A stretch of DNA of 64,000 nucleotides from Ricinus communis (GCF_019578655.1 NC_063257.1:24321939-24385938), one strand, 5' to 3'; positions 12,173 through 24,024 are shown, counted from the stretch's first letter. The notes: generated from the sequence alone by a model not told the origin. Numbers and translations are program-made.

Positions 12173-13631
12173 TCAAATTCTTACCGAACGCAAGGTGATA
12201 GCTTTGCAATGCTCCCTCGGGTTTGACTCATGAGTGCTAGGGAGGCGATCCTGAAGGTCTCTCCGAAAGCATCTTAGAAATTTGGCCAATTTGAGTCTCC
12301 AAGTTCGAATCGAGGCCTGCTGATTCCTAAGTGCACTATCGATCATTGAATCTTGTTTCGTAGATGTCACAAACTTCATCATGAGCTCATCTAAATTTGA
12401 CTTCTTTTCTTGGGAGGAGGAGCTTGTGCAGCCCAGTGGTTGTTCTTGTGGGCTGTTGATGAAGTCTTTGAAACTGGCGGACCACTGGGCATTATTGTTC
12501 CTCCAAACCGAAATTGGGGTGATTGCGCCATCCAGGGTTGTATGTATTACTTTGTAGGGGTTATTCTACTGTCTTGGGGCATTCCCCATATAATCAACTT
12601 GTTCAACATCAGAAGATATAGTAGAATTAGATGGAAAATTAATAGAAGATGAAGCAAACATACCTCCCGCAGACAGTCAGACCGTAATGCGGGCCACCAC
12701 AAAACTCGCGACCAACGCTCACGCGTGAACCGCATCCGGAGTTGGTCGATCTTCTTGGCTAGAAGCTCCACTTGAAATGCCAAGGCCGTAGAGTCCACTT
12801 GGTTGACCACTCCTTGTCTTCCGGTCGTTTCCTAGAGGATTGCCATTGATAGTTGTTCATGGCCATTTCCTCTATCAAGTTCCCGAGCTTGCTCGGGCCT
12901 TCTTGCTTAGCGCCTCGCCGCATCCACCATCTCGCCTCGCTGCGAGGTTCAACCCACTGTAGAAGGTCTGAACCTGCATCCACACTGGCAATCCATGATG
13001 TGGGCAGCATCTCAAAAGATCTTTAAATCTCTCCCATGCATCGTACATGCTTTCATCATCAAACTGCACAAAAGAAGATATGTCATTTCTAAGTTTAGCA
13101 GTTTTAGCGGGAGGAAAATACTTATATAAAAATTTTCGGCCAACGCCTTCCAGGTAGTGATCGTTTGTTGTGGAAGAGATTGCAACCATCTCTTTGCTCT
13201 GTCCCTCAAGGAAAATGGAAACAATCTCAGCCGAATGGCATCATCGGTTGTTCCATTTATTTTGAATGTGTCACAAATCTCCAAAAAGTTGGAGATATGT
13301 GCATTGGGATCCTCGCTGGGCAATCCTCCAAACTGCACGCTTTGTTGGATCATCTGGATAACATTGGCCTTTATCTCAAAATTGTTGGCCGCTACAGCAG
13401 GTCTGACTATACTAGTTTTCGTCCCATCCAAAGATGGTCGAGCAAACTTGTACATCGTCCTCCCGATCCTCACTCATGGGGGTCATGGTTTTCCATCGTG
13501 TCTAGTCTATCCACAGGTATCTCAACCTCAATCTCCTCCTCTTCTAATTGCAACCTCTTCCTTAAGAGTCTGAGGGATCGTTCTGGATCAGATAGAGGCT
13601 CTATAAGATTCGAGTTTGAGCTCCTGGTCAT
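12173..13631 (-). pseudogene. E1 gag
   Basis: The minus-strand ATG at 13631-13629 opens a frame with 'PLSDPERSLRLLRKRL', the same start as E2 gag. The capsid core follows at 13473-13012 ('[20 protein letters not shown]', '[20 protein letters not shown]') and in a second frame at 13189-12875 ('YFPPAKTAKLRNDI', 'WERFKDLLRCCPHHGLP'). The C-terminal linker lies at 12382-12173 ('DSALRNQQASI'). This is the structural protein of Athila-type particles. It is broken by several frameshifts and stops. Confidence 0.8.
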
Positions 13632-13778
13632 AAACTACCTGAAACCGAAAGTCCACACAACCACCGATCAACAAAAATAATATAATAATAAATAATAATA
13701 GAATTAAAGAATAAATGAATAAAACAAATAATGACTAAATTAACACAAAAACAATTCACTCTAGTTCACCATTACAGT

Positions 13779-13796
13779 TCCCCGGCAATGGCGCCA
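13779..13796 (-). other. E1 primer-binding site, tRNA-Asp type
   Basis: TGGCGCCATTGCCGGGGA on the minus strand begins six bases after the 5' LTR. It is complementary to the 3' end of plant tRNA-Asp(GTC) with one mismatch (A for G at position 8). Athila elements are known to use tRNA-Asp. Confidence 0.85.
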
Positions 13797-13802
13797 AAAA
13801 CT

Positions 13803-15225
13803 TGATGGTTTCTTTATGCAACCTACACCTAAGGCAGTGAACCTACCGATGCAGCCTAGCACTAGTGAGTATCAAGGTCGTATCCCTGGAGATCGGGTGA
13901 ACCTAGAGTTACTACTGCTTGCTATGTTATCTAGTCTGAAATAGGGTGTGAAAGTTCTAACATACCAGCTAATGGTTATGAGTGCAATTAAGTAAATGAA
14001 GGACAACAATGGACAATTAAAAGACAATTGTAAAGAGAGAAATAAATCCAAAAGGGAGCCTAAGTGATGGAATTCTAAAGATGAATTTTATGGATTGCCG
14101 ATCTTGCTTACCCGTGCCTAAATCCCTGAATTGAATCCCTGCCTCTCTCGAGCTTACCGGATTCCTAAACCTGCACTAACCTAATGGAATCTCTTCCTAT
14201 CGGATTACTACAAATTAGCATTAAGTATGATTTAAGACTATTAAGAGTTGTTAGTTCTTAATCCGTGAGTAAATCAACCTCATCTCTAAGTGTTAACTAC
14301 CGGTCCTTACTATTCAAAATCCAGTTGTAACAAGCATTTCTCAATGTCAAGAAACAACCTAATAAACAATTAATCCAACGTCTCAAATTAATTGCATCAA
14401 ACTTTTATTCACCGAATAGCAAGAAGATTGCAAGAATTGACAATTATAAAAACTAACAATTAAGCATAATCCATCAACAAAGGTGAACCCTAATGGATTC
14501 AAAAGATCTAGGCCGCTCATGTTCATAGTCAAAGCAATTAAAGAACAAAATAAGGAAAAACAAATTAAAGGTATGTACACCCTTCTCTTTCAAGCTGAAT
14601 GAGAAACCCTAAATTTGCAAATTCAAAATCTCAAACCCTAGTTGCCTCTTGAATGCTCCCAAAGTTTGTCTTGATCTTCAATTCGATGTTGGAATAAGTG
14701 GAATCCCCCTTCAATTGATGAAAATTGATCTCTCCAGGTCTACAATTGAGGTATAGGAAATATTTGATTAAGTGTGTGTCTTGGAATTGAGTCCAAAAAT
14801 CATCTTTTTTTTTATTAGAATTCAAAATCGCCTATATAGTTGATTAGTCCAGTCTTTGATTCAAGACGCACGAGTCCAGTCTTTGAAGCCGAGCCACCAC
14901 AGTGCCGATCCACCACAGTCGGCCGGAGGCCGTGGTGGCTACAAGGCGTCTTTGAAATGGCACAATTGGGGATAGCCTCTTGATAATTCAAGACGGCCGT
15001 GAGTCCAGCCGTGCTCAACCCTCGGGGTGCTTGTTCTCGCCCAATTTGATGGATTTTGCTCCGTAATCCCACGTATTTCCCTCGATTACTGATGGTGTCC
15101 TTTGAAAATGACCTGAAATGAAAAGGAAAACAAAAGACAGGTGATTCTAGCATAAAACGGGATAATCATGCATAAAAATGTGAACAATCGGGCATGAAAA
15201 CATGTATAGTATGATGCTTATCAAT
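13803..15225 (-). repeat. E1 5' LTR (1423 bp)
   Basis: This copy pairs with 2546-4008. Over the first kilobase the copies are nearly identical except at about ten sites that involve CAG/CTG/CCG/CGG. The GC-rich U3 cluster (about 14845-15020) differs more and looks scrambled. A CTATATAGG box lies at 14831-14839 on the minus strand. Confidence 0.92.
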
Positions 15226-15230
15226 TGTTA

Positions 15231-17445
15231 AGAATCAAGACATAAAGTTATTAACATATAAACATATGATTATACTTAAACATCATTTAACAAGTATTCA
15301 AAACATCTTCTTATGCCTTACAAGGCACACTTCCATATACATCACATAACTGCATAAAAAATGCATCAGGAGGAGACTCCATAAAACTGGCCCAACCTGA
15401 CAAAACTGCTAAAAGCTAGACTTCGGATACAACCAACGGATGCACTACTATTTATAAACCTGAAAAGAAAAATTTTGAAGAAGGGTGAGCCTCCAGCTCA
15501 GTAAATAAATAATCAACATAATCTATATCATATACACTTAATACAATTTCCACCCAATCACATAACTTACCATGATTCATAGTTTATGCATAAATTCATA
15601 CCATTCTACTCAATTCATTACAACCATCATAGGATAAATACAATTCAGCAATTATGTTTAGTTCTCACGGCTTGTGGATCCCCTTTAATATGCTGCTCCG
15701 TCTCATCCTCACCTATCGCACACGTAAGCTGCTCCGCCTCATCCTCACATTATACACTTTTATAGCCTCTCTAGGCTTTAGCCTCCTAAGGCTTTATATA
15801 TATATATATATTTTTTTTTCACAGGGGAATCCACCATTCACATGCACATATGCACTTAACATCATAATTTAATCATTTCACTTATATCATATTCAAGCAA
15901 TAACAATTGTTCCACTCAACACCAATCATTTCCATTCATTCATTCAAACATAACACAATATTAAGCAAACACAACCATTTGCGAAACATTTGATTAAATA
16001 TATGAACATAGCAAATATTAACTATTTACTTACTCAAAATACACTTATTCCTTTAGCATAGAAGAACCTCCTTTCTCCACAACTTCCTGTGCAGGCCTTT
16101 GAGTTCCTGTTGACACATTCACCAATTCATATTTCATTCATATTCCAAATATTCATGTAAATGCTAGTTCTAATGCATTACAAGGTCATCCCCTCTCTAA
16201 TTCATAGGTCCAACTCTTCCTCTAAGACTCTCAATTACTGTTTTAATATCATATAAACATGTTCCATCTAGCTATATACCAATTTAACTCAAATTAACAT
16301 CAAATAAATTGCATAAAACTAATCTCCAACATCTCTATTTTCTAGACAAAATTTTGTACCAAAGTATATTTATTGCTGGGCAAAATTGGCTTAATACAAA
16401 AATATCGTATTAAATAGACATATACGTTTATGTGTCTAGTTTCTTCTCCAAGGAGAATTACTCAATTCCGACTTCTATAGATTTAATTATTCTCAAATTA
16501 CTGAGCAAGGGTCATACATCTAGTTGTACCCGAGCAGCAATCTATTTGCTCAATTTAAGCAACCAAAACGGCAAAAATATCAAAATCACAAAACTACAAA
16601 GTTATAGAGGAGTCTTCAAAATTTCCATAGACACCAATTAAGCTTAATTTGGACTTATATAACGCATGTTATGCCCAAAATACAGAACATCAAGGTTGCT
16701 GGAATTTTGACAGTTTTCTGTCTTGACATACTTAAACTTAAATCAAGCTTAATCTCTATGCAATCATTCAATACTCTACTAACTCATGATAATCAGACCT
16801 TTCATTAATCAATGAAAGCATCAATTGAAGTTTTCCCAATTTATAATCAAGAACCCTAATGACAAATTAATAATACTCAAGTAACAACTCACCAATTTCA
16901 GCTTTTGGGTTGCTAATATGCTCAAATCCTTTAGCTTTAGCTTGGCTCCTTCAATAGTTGGTAAAATCCTATCCTAATCTTAAGTTTTTCTAGGTATTTC
17001 ACTCCTCTCTCTTGTTCCAAATTTTGAGTTTTTGGCCATGTACGAATTTTAGAGAAATGAAGAGGTAAAATGAGCTTGCTCATGGTTCCAATTTCCAAGA
17101 TTCATCTCTCAATGCGACCACCTACTTAAACTAGTTTTATCATCCTAAATTAATTCTTACTAACCATACATAGGTACTAACTTTTAATTGTATCTTTTAA
17201 GTCCAACCTATTTAGCCAACCTTCAACTATTGGTTCAATTAAGTCTTAAGGCTTAATACACATAACCCAAGTACTTAATCAACTTATCTAAATTAATAAT
17301 CTAATATCATGCTTCTTATTCTCTACTTATAATTAATATATATCTATTCTCATAAAATAAAAAATATTATTAATATACCATCATATGCCTAATGATTAAA
17401 TGTAAATGCACATAACATGTATGATGAGAAAATGCAGGCGTTACA
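15231..17445. repeat. Main body of the solo LTR (non-coding)
   Basis: These 2.2 kb carry no supportable gene. They include a 36-bp tandem duplication around 'ctgctccg' (copies at about 15693 and 15729), an alternating TA tract followed by a T run near 15795-15820, and generally AT-rich sequence. The short open frames at 15654-15872 and 16432-16641 have no recognisable domain and I treat them as chance. Confidence 0.6.
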
Positions 17446-17450
17446 GTGCT

Positions 17451-18124
17451 AGCTAACCCTCTTGTTCCTATTGACTTGGTTATGGTTGCCGTTGAGACTA
17501 CTACTGCCGCTGCTGCCACGGCCAATGCCAATGCTAATGCTGAAGACCTGGCTAGAAGTGGCGTGCCCTAGAATTTCTGGGACTTCGATGAGTTCATCCT
17601 AGATTAGGCTAAATAGGAGACCATCCTTGCCACTAGCGAAGTTGTGAGTGGACTGAGTGCCCAGCATGACAAGATGCAGGGCATGCTAGAAATCAAAGGT
17701 CTGGACCTAACTTATGATTTCAAAGAGCTAGTTTTAACGGGAGAATACAAGTTGCCTGCGAAATTCAGGATGCCTGAGATGAATAATCTCAACAGGACTG
17801 GTGACGGGAAAGTTTATTTGAAGCAGTACGTAACCATTATGGGAACTACTCAGCTAAGCAGGAACCAGATCATCAAGCTGTTTGTGTTGTCACGTGAAGG
17901 ACCCACTATCAACTGGTACCACGGTCTGGAGAAATCTGCCAAAGCTGAATGGCATGATTTGTGTAATTCTTTATCAAACTATAACACTCATTTGGAAGTG
18001 TTAATCAAGGATCTCGAATCCATTAAGCAGAAGCCAAATGAGTCCTCTGATTTGTTAACCAGATGGAGAAATAAGGCTAGTCTGATGAAGACTAAGCCCT
18101 CGAAAGGTTGCAGATGATGAACCC
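17451..18124 (+). pseudogene. Tat-like gag, central fragment (part 2 of 3)
   Basis: After an Ala/Asn-rich linker (about 17500-17560) the frame at 17644-18117 shows a Tat-type capsid domain: 'YKLPAKFRMPEMNNLNRTGD', 'IIKLFVLSREGPTINWYHGL', and 'IKQKPNESSDLLTRWRNKAS'. This pattern (sugar-tong-like W-Y-L, then E-S and R-W-R-K-A) is typical of Ty3/gypsy Gag. E2 inserted at 18125 with duplication of AACCC, and the sequence resumes at 30739. In-frame stops precede the main block. Confidence 0.75.
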
Positions 18125-19592
18125 TGATAAGCATCATATTATACATATTTATATGCCCAATTGTTTACATTTTTGTGCATATTTATCTCGTTTTATACTA
18201 GAATCACCTGTCTTTTAGTTCCTTTCACGTTTTAGGTCATTATCGAGGGACATTATCAATAATCGAGGGAAATATGCGCAATTATGGACTAGAATCCATC
18301 AAATTGAGCAAGGACTAGCATTCCAAGGTTGAGCACGTCCTGGACTTCGGCCGTGCCGAATCATCAAGTAGTTGCCCTCCAAGAGTGCCATTTTAGCACG
18401 GTTTTCGAAGCCACCACGGCTCGTGGTGGCTCAGCACCAGCTAGGGCACGGCTTGGAAGAAGTCAACAGATGCGAAAATGCAGAGGTACAGCACGGCCTG
18501 GACTCCACCTGTGCTGATAAACACAGGCTTGACCACGGCCGTGCTGAAGGGATTATATAGGCAAAAATAATTTGCTGAATTAGGGTTCCATTTTCTGACT
18601 TGATTTCCATTATACAAGCTTAAATCATCTTCTTCCAGACTTCAATACTCGACCTTAGAAGATCATTTCATTTATTGAAGGAAGGATTACAACTGTTTTA
18701 ACATCAAATTGAAGATCAAGACAAGATTTGGGAACATTCAAGTAGCAAATTAGGGTTTACTATTCTAAATTGGGAATTTAGGGTTTCTCATCCAACTTGA
18801 AGAAGAAGAGTATACATGCCTTTAATTTATTTTTCTGAATCTATTCTTTATTTTGTGTTGCTTATTAGTATGAGTAACTAAATTGTCAAACCTATTTGGG
18901 GTTCCTATGTTATTGGATTTATTTCAATGTTGATGAGATTTTGATTATCAATGCTTGTTTCTTCTTGCTTTCATTATTAATGAGAAATCACTTTATTCAT
19001 GAGACATTGTGAATTGTGGTATTTAGATTGCTTTATGTAATTGAGAAATTCATTTAGTAATTGGAAATTTGAATAGCAAGAACTGGTTAATAATCACTTA
19101 GAGATAAGGGTAATTGACTAGCCAAATTAAGAATTAACAAAGCTTAATAGAGGCGGGTTAAACCTTAATGCTAATCGAATAATCGATCGTTAGGAAGAGA
19201 TCCCAGCTTTAGGTTATTAGGTTTAGGAATTCGGTTATCTCGAGAGGGAGATCGAATTTAGTTAAGACTTCATCCACAGGTAATTGCAATTAATAATCAA
19301 TTTAATCTCTATCTTCACTAAAATCCAACTAGCTTAGGTCCCCTAGGGTTTGCTTTTTCCTTCGAGAGTTTTCCTAAATCCTTTCAGATTATTTGACATT
19401 TAATTAATTTTTTGTTCATATTTAATCATAGCATAACACTTCATTGATTTTGTTTAGGTTAGATAACATAAGACACTACAGTAGGTCTAGGATCATCCTT
19501 TCCCGAGAATACAACCTTGATACTCACCATTTGTGCTAGTCTGCATCGATAGGTTCACTGCCTTAGATTTTAGCTACACAAAAAGCTTATCA
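18125..19592 (+). repeat. E2 5' LTR (1468 bp)
   Basis: It starts TGATAAGCATC and ends AAAGCTTATCA. A GC-rich cluster with CACGG/CCGTG motifs lies at about 18330-18548. A TATATA box follows at 18554-18559, and the downstream leader carries TAGGGTTT-type motifs. It pairs with 29255-30733. Confidence 0.93.
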
Positions 19593-19598
19593 AGTTTT

Positions 19599-19616
19599 TG
19601 GCGTCGTTGCCGGGGA
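19599..19616 (+). other. E2 primer-binding site, tRNA-Asp type
   Basis: TGGCGTCGTTGCCGGGGA begins six bases after the LTR, the same spacing as in E1. It matches the complement of plant tRNA-Asp(GTC) except for T at position 6. Confidence 0.85.
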
Positions 19617-19748
19617 ACATTTTTGTGTGAACTAGATTGAATTTTTGTTTTTCTTTTGTTAATCTAGCCATTTCTATTTTCCTTGTCTTTTCAATTTTTT
19701 ATTTATTCTTGTGTTCTTTGGTTGTTGTGTATCCATTTCAGGTAGTTT

Positions 19749-20995
19749 ATGACCAAAAGCTCTAATCCTACTACTGTAGACCCTCTTGCTGAACCAGAGC
19801 GATCCCTCCATTTGTTGAGGAATCGTATGCAAGAAGAAGAGGAGGCGCGGATAGAGTTTGAAGCTACTGTGAATTGACCAGCAGGGAAGGGGGACAACAA
19901 TCGGGCTGCGGATGAAGCTAGAACTATGTACGAGTTTGCTAGACCTTCTCTTGAGGGGACACAAATGAGTATATTGCGACCACCTGTGGTAGCCAACAAT
20001 TTGAAAATAAAGCCAAATGTGATATAAATGGTGCAAAATAGTGTACAATTTGGGGGACTGCCGAGCAAGGACCCAAACGCTCACATTGCCAACTTCTTGG
20101 AAATCTGCGACACCTTTCAAGATAAATGGAACAACTGATGATGCCATTCGGTTGAGGCTGTTTCCTTTCTCTCTGAGGGACCGAGCGAAAAGATGGTTAC
20201 AGTCGCTTCCAACCAACATTATCACGACATGGAGACCATTGGCTGAGAAATTTCTCTACAAGTACTTTCCTCCAGCTAAGACTGCTAAATTAAGGAATGA
20301 CAATTCATCTTTTGTTCAGATGGAAGAAAAAAGCATGTATGATGACTGGGAGAGATACAAGGATTTGTTGAGATGCTGTCCACACCACAGTCTACCAGCA
20401 TGGATGCAGGTTCAGACCTTTTACAGCAGTTTGAACCTTGCTATTAGACAAATGGTTGATGCAGTAGTAGGAGGGGCGATGAACAGTAAGACGCTCGAGC
20501 AGGCTCAAAGCTTAATAGAGAAGATGGCTGTGAACAATTACCAGTGGCAATATTCTAGGAGCTGACCAGTGAGGCAGGGAGTGGTCAATCAATTGGACTT
20601 CACAGCAACCTTGGCAGCTCAAGTGGAGCTTTTGACTAAGAAGTTAAACCAGCTTCAGATGCCGGTTCATGCAGCCAAGATAAGCTCTAAATTTTATAGT
20701 GGCCCGCGCTACGGTGCAAACTGTAATGCGGGAGGTATGTTTGCTTCGAGTAATAATTCTTCTTCTATTGTTTCTGCTAACATTGAACAAATACACTATA
20801 TGGGTAATGCTCCTAGACAGCAGAACAACCCATACATCAGCACATACAACCCCGGCTGGCGTAATCATCCAAATTTCAGGTGGAGAAACAATAATGCCGG
20901 GGTCCACGAGCTTTGGAGGTATCATTGACCACCATAGCGGCCGAGGCTATACCATTCTGACCCCTCCTCCGGTAGAAAGAAATCTAACTTGGAGG
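19749..20995 (+). pseudogene. E2 gag
   Basis: The ATG at 19749 starts a frame with 'PLAEPERSLHLLRNRM'. A stop follows within the first 45 codons, and one extra base near 20116 moves the reading into the frame at 20041-20565. That frame holds the capsid core '[20 protein letters not shown]', 'YFPPAKTAKLRND' and 'WERYKDLLRCCPHHSLP'. After a TGA at about 20562 the C-terminal part continues to 20928 ('VELLTKKLNQLQ', 'YNPGWRNHPNFRW'). The last motif is typical of Athila Gag. No classical CCHC zinc knuckle is seen. Confidence 0.85.
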
Positions 20996-20999
20996 AGCT

Positions 21000-21414
21000 G
21001 ATGATGAAGTTTGTCACGTCGACAGAGACGAGATTCTAGTAGACAGACAGTGCTTTTAGAAATCAACAGGCATCCATCCAGAATTTAGAGAGTCAAATTG
21101 GGCAGATTTCTAAGATGCTGTCTGAGAGGCCATAAGGATCTCTCCCCAGCACAACAGAGTCAAACCCTAGGGAGTGCAAGGCTGTCACCTTGCGATTAGG
21201 TAAGCAATTATCTAGCTCTCTACCCTTAGCTGATGATGAGGATGTTTGTATGCAGGATAAGCCAGCTAGGCAGGAGCCAGAGCCTGAGACAATGGGAGAA
21301 GAAAAGTTGGAAGATAGGCAGAAGAGCCTTGTGAGAGAGTACCAGCCACCAGTCCCCTACCCTGCTTGACTTAAGCAGGAGAAGGTTGATAAGCAGTTTG
21401 GTAAGTTTCTTGAC
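21000..21414 (+). pseudogene. E2 Gag-to-protease linker
   Basis: The region reads, with several stops, as the usual Athila linker ('RNQQASIQNLESQIGQISKM', then an acidic stretch around 21220-21310). It joins gag to the protease without a separate start. I see no enzyme motif in it. Confidence 0.6.
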
Positions 21415-22089
21415 TTGTTTAAACAACTATGGATTAACCTGCCTTTTGTTGAAGCTATTTTCCAGATGCCAAAGTATGCCAAGTTCTTAAAGAAAATCTT
21501 GAGTAACAAAAAGAAGTTGGAGGATTTGGGACTAATAACTTTGAAAGAGGAGTGTTCGGCTATTCTTCAGAACAAGCTGCCACTCAAAAGGAGAGATCCA
21601 GGGAGTTTTACTGTTCCCTGTATCATTGGCAATTTGCCTATTAGTGGTGCATTAGCCGATTTAGGAGCTAGTACAAATTTGATGCCCACTAGTCTGTTTG
21701 ATAAATTAGGTTTGAGTGAACCTAAGCCCACTAGGATGAGCATTCAGTTAGCTGATAGGACTATTAAGATTCCTAGGGGTATTGTTGAAGATGTGCTTGT
21801 TAAGGTAGGCAAGTTTATTTTTCCTGTGGATTTTGTAGTTATGGATATGGAAGGTGAGAGTACTGTGCCTTTGATCCTAGGTAGACCCTTTCTTGCAACA
21901 TCTAGGGCTGTAATAGATGTTTGTGATGGAAAGCTTAAACTTAGGGTAGACGATGAGACCATTACCTTCGACCTAGCTACTACTATGAGACACTCTTTAG
22001 GCCATGATGATGCTATCTTTTCTATTGATATTATGGATGATTTGGTTGAGTCTCATTTACAGGAAATGTTGCTTGATGATCCTTTGTAG
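21415..22089 (+). pseudogene. E2 aspartic protease
   Basis: A 224-codon open frame carries the catalytic loop 'ALADLGAST' with Asp at residue 82 (D-L-G-A-S at 21658-21672), and the second conserved block 'VPLILGRPFLATSRAVID' at about residues 155-172. This is the Ty3/gypsy pepsin-like half-protease that matures Gag-Pol. It is the best preserved domain upstream of integrase, and the frame is closed by TAG at 22087. It has no autonomous start in the living element; it would be part of a Gag-Pol fusion. Confidence 0.88.
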
Positions 22090-22192
22090 GTAGCCTTGTA
22101 AGGAAAGGAGGAGGAGCTGTCTAACGAGCAAGTGTTGGACCAGCTCGCTAGTTTATCACACGAGCCTACCATTCTCGATCCTTTTCTTTCTC

Positions 22193-23454
22193 TTGGCGAA
22201 GTGCGAAGTGAAGTCTATTTTCGAGGACCCCCCGACCTTAGAATTGAAGGAGTTGCCTAAGCAATTAAGCTATGGATTATTGGATGAGGAAGAAAAGTTA
22301 CCGGTGATTATTGCAGCAGATTTGACACCTGAGGAGCGAGCAAAAACTCTAGATGCACTCAAGAGGTATAAGAAGGCCTTCGCCTAAAAGATTGCTGATA
22401 TTCCCGGGATCAACCCTAGTTTATGTTCTCACAAGATTCTTATGGAGGATAGCTATAGAGCAGTAGTTTAGCCACATAGTTGACTTAACCCGAACATGAA
22501 GGAAGTAGTAAAAAAAGAGGTAATTAAGCTTCTAGATGCAGGATTGATTTACCTTATTTCTGACAGTTCTTGGGTGAGCCCACATGCGGTGTCTTTGAAG
22601 AAAGGAGGCATGATGAATTGCAATGAGCAGGATGAGCTGATACCTACACGGACGGTAACGGGATTCCGAGTTTGCATCGATTACAGGAGGCTTAATGATA
22701 CAACTCGGAAGGATCACTTCTCTCTTCCTTCCATTGATAAGATGTTAGAAAGATTGGCAAGACATATGTTTTACTGTTTCCTTGATGGTTTTTCAGGATA
22801 TTTTTAGATCCCAATTGCACCTGAAGCCAAGAGAAGACAACTTTCACCTGCCCCTACGAGACATTTGCTTATAGACGGATGCCTTTTGGTCTATGCAATG
22901 CACCGGCTACGTTTCAGCGGTGTATGATGGCCATTTTTGATGATATGATTGAGGAGTCGATTGAGGTATTTATGGATGACTTCTCTATCTTTGGTAATTC
23001 ATTCTCTCACTGTTTGGCAAGTCTAGAACGCATGCTAACTAGGTGCATTGAGGCTAACTTGGTGCTAAATTGGGAAAAGTGAAATCTTATGCCCTAGAAC
23101 TAAATCAAAATTGAGGCTAAATTGGTGCTAAATTAAGAAAAGTGTCATTTTATGGTGAGAGAGGGAATCGTTCTAGGGCATAAGATTTCACATGCAGGGA
23201 TGGAAGTTGATAGAGCTAAAATAGAAACAATATCTAAGCTACCACCCCCTAGTTCTATTAGGGCTGTTAGGAGTTTTTTAGGCCATGCTGGGTTCTATAG
23301 AAGATTTATTAGAAATTTCTCTGAAATTGCTAGGCCTCTTACTCAATTACTAGTTAAGGATGCACCTTTCGTTTTCGATGATGCATGTTTGTCTTCTTTT
23401 GAGTTATTAAAGAAACTTTTAACCACAGCCCCTATCATGGCTTCGCATGATTAG
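22193..23454 (+). pseudogene. E2 reverse transcriptase
   Basis: The fingers and palm appear in pieces: 22496-22807 ('TRTVTGFRVCIDYRRLND', 'FLDGFSGYF'), then a frameshift near 22835, then 22879-23082 with the catalytic FMDD at 22969-22980 ('VFMDDFSIFGNSF'), and 23152-23454 with 'MVREGIVLGHKISHAGMEVD' and 'FLGHAGFYRRFIRNFSEIA'. Between the last two lies a 63-bp insertion that includes an inverted copy of nearby sequence. The enzyme would copy the element RNA into DNA. The copy is dead as it stands. Confidence 0.88.
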
Positions 23455-24024
23455 GGGCTGCCCTTTGAATTAATGTGCGATGCTAGTGACTATGCAGTTG
23501 GAGCTGTGCTTGGACAGAGGTTTGATAAAAAGTTCCAACCCATTTACTATGCTAGTAAGACGTTAACATGAGCCTAGGAACATTACACTATTACAGAAAA
23601 GGAGTTGTTGGCTGTTGTTTATGTCTTCAAAAAATTCCGATCATACCTCGTCTTATCAAAGACCATCGTCTTCATTGATCATTCAGCTTTGAGGTATTTG
23701 TTTAATAAGCATGATGCTAAGCCAAGATTGATCAGATGGATTTTATTGTTGTAGCAGTTCGACATTGAGATTAGAGACAAGAAGGGCGTAGAAAATCTGG
23801 CAGCAAATCACCTATCCAGACTGGAGAATCCGAGCTTGGAAGCACTTGATGAGAGCACGATAGATGATCGATTTCCAAAGGAGCACTTGTATTCATTGAA
23901 GATATATTCCGATTCTCCTCGGTTTTCTGATTATGCTAACTATCTTGTGGCTAGGGTCTTACCAAAGGGTATGACTTATCAGCAAAAGAAGAAATTCTTT
24001 GCTGATTTGAAATACTACATTTGA
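23455..24024 (+). pseudogene. E2 RNase H and linker
   Basis: The reading shows '[20 protein letters not shown]' with the first catalytic Asp, then '[19 protein letters not shown]' and 'DHSALRYLF'. The linker to integrase follows with '[17 protein letters not shown]'. Stops occur near 23454, 23570 and 23754. The domain removes the RNA strand during cDNA synthesis. Confidence 0.85.

Larger units (their letters stand above)
2541..15230 (-). mobile_element. Athila-like Ty3/gypsy retrotransposon E1, complete structure, minus strand
   Basis: Two LTRs (2546-4008 and 13803-15225) with TG...CA ends bracket the element, and ATTGT is duplicated at 2541-2545 and 15226-15230. On the minus strand the order is LTR, tRNA-Asp PBS, gag, protease, RT, RNase H, integrase, ORF3, PPT, LTR, which is the Athila lineage plan. 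The element is 12,680 bp long. It sits inside a solo LTR, so it is younger than that LTR. Every gene is interrupted by frameshifts, yet the LTRs are nearly identical apart from differences at CHG trinucleotides, so some breaks may be sequencing errors rather than decay. Confidence 0.92.
2440..17450. mobile_element. Solo LTR with target-site duplication, split by Athila-like element E1
   Basis: The sequence begins TGTCACACCCCC at 2445 and ends GGCGTTACA at 17445, giving TG...CA termini. It is flanked by the 5-bp duplication GTGCT at 2440-2444 and 17446-17450. Subtracting the nested element E1 leaves about 2.3 kb (2445-2545 plus 15231-17445), with no polymerase frame and no internal LTR pair, so I read it as a solo LTR left by recombination. 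Read on the minus strand it starts TGTAACGCC and ends GGGGGTGTGACA, a look common in Ty3/gypsy LTRs, so minus orientation is my guess. The parent family is not identified. Confidence 0.75.

Noticed and set aside
15693..15760. 36-bp tandem duplication in the solo LTR as a regulatory element
   Set aside because: Only two copies and no other signal; ordinary LTR variation is enough to explain it.
17644..18117. Single-exon host gene of 157 codons
   Set aside because: Its reading matches Ty3/gypsy Gag core motifs and it continues across the E2 insertion site at 30739, so it is part of the Tat gag.
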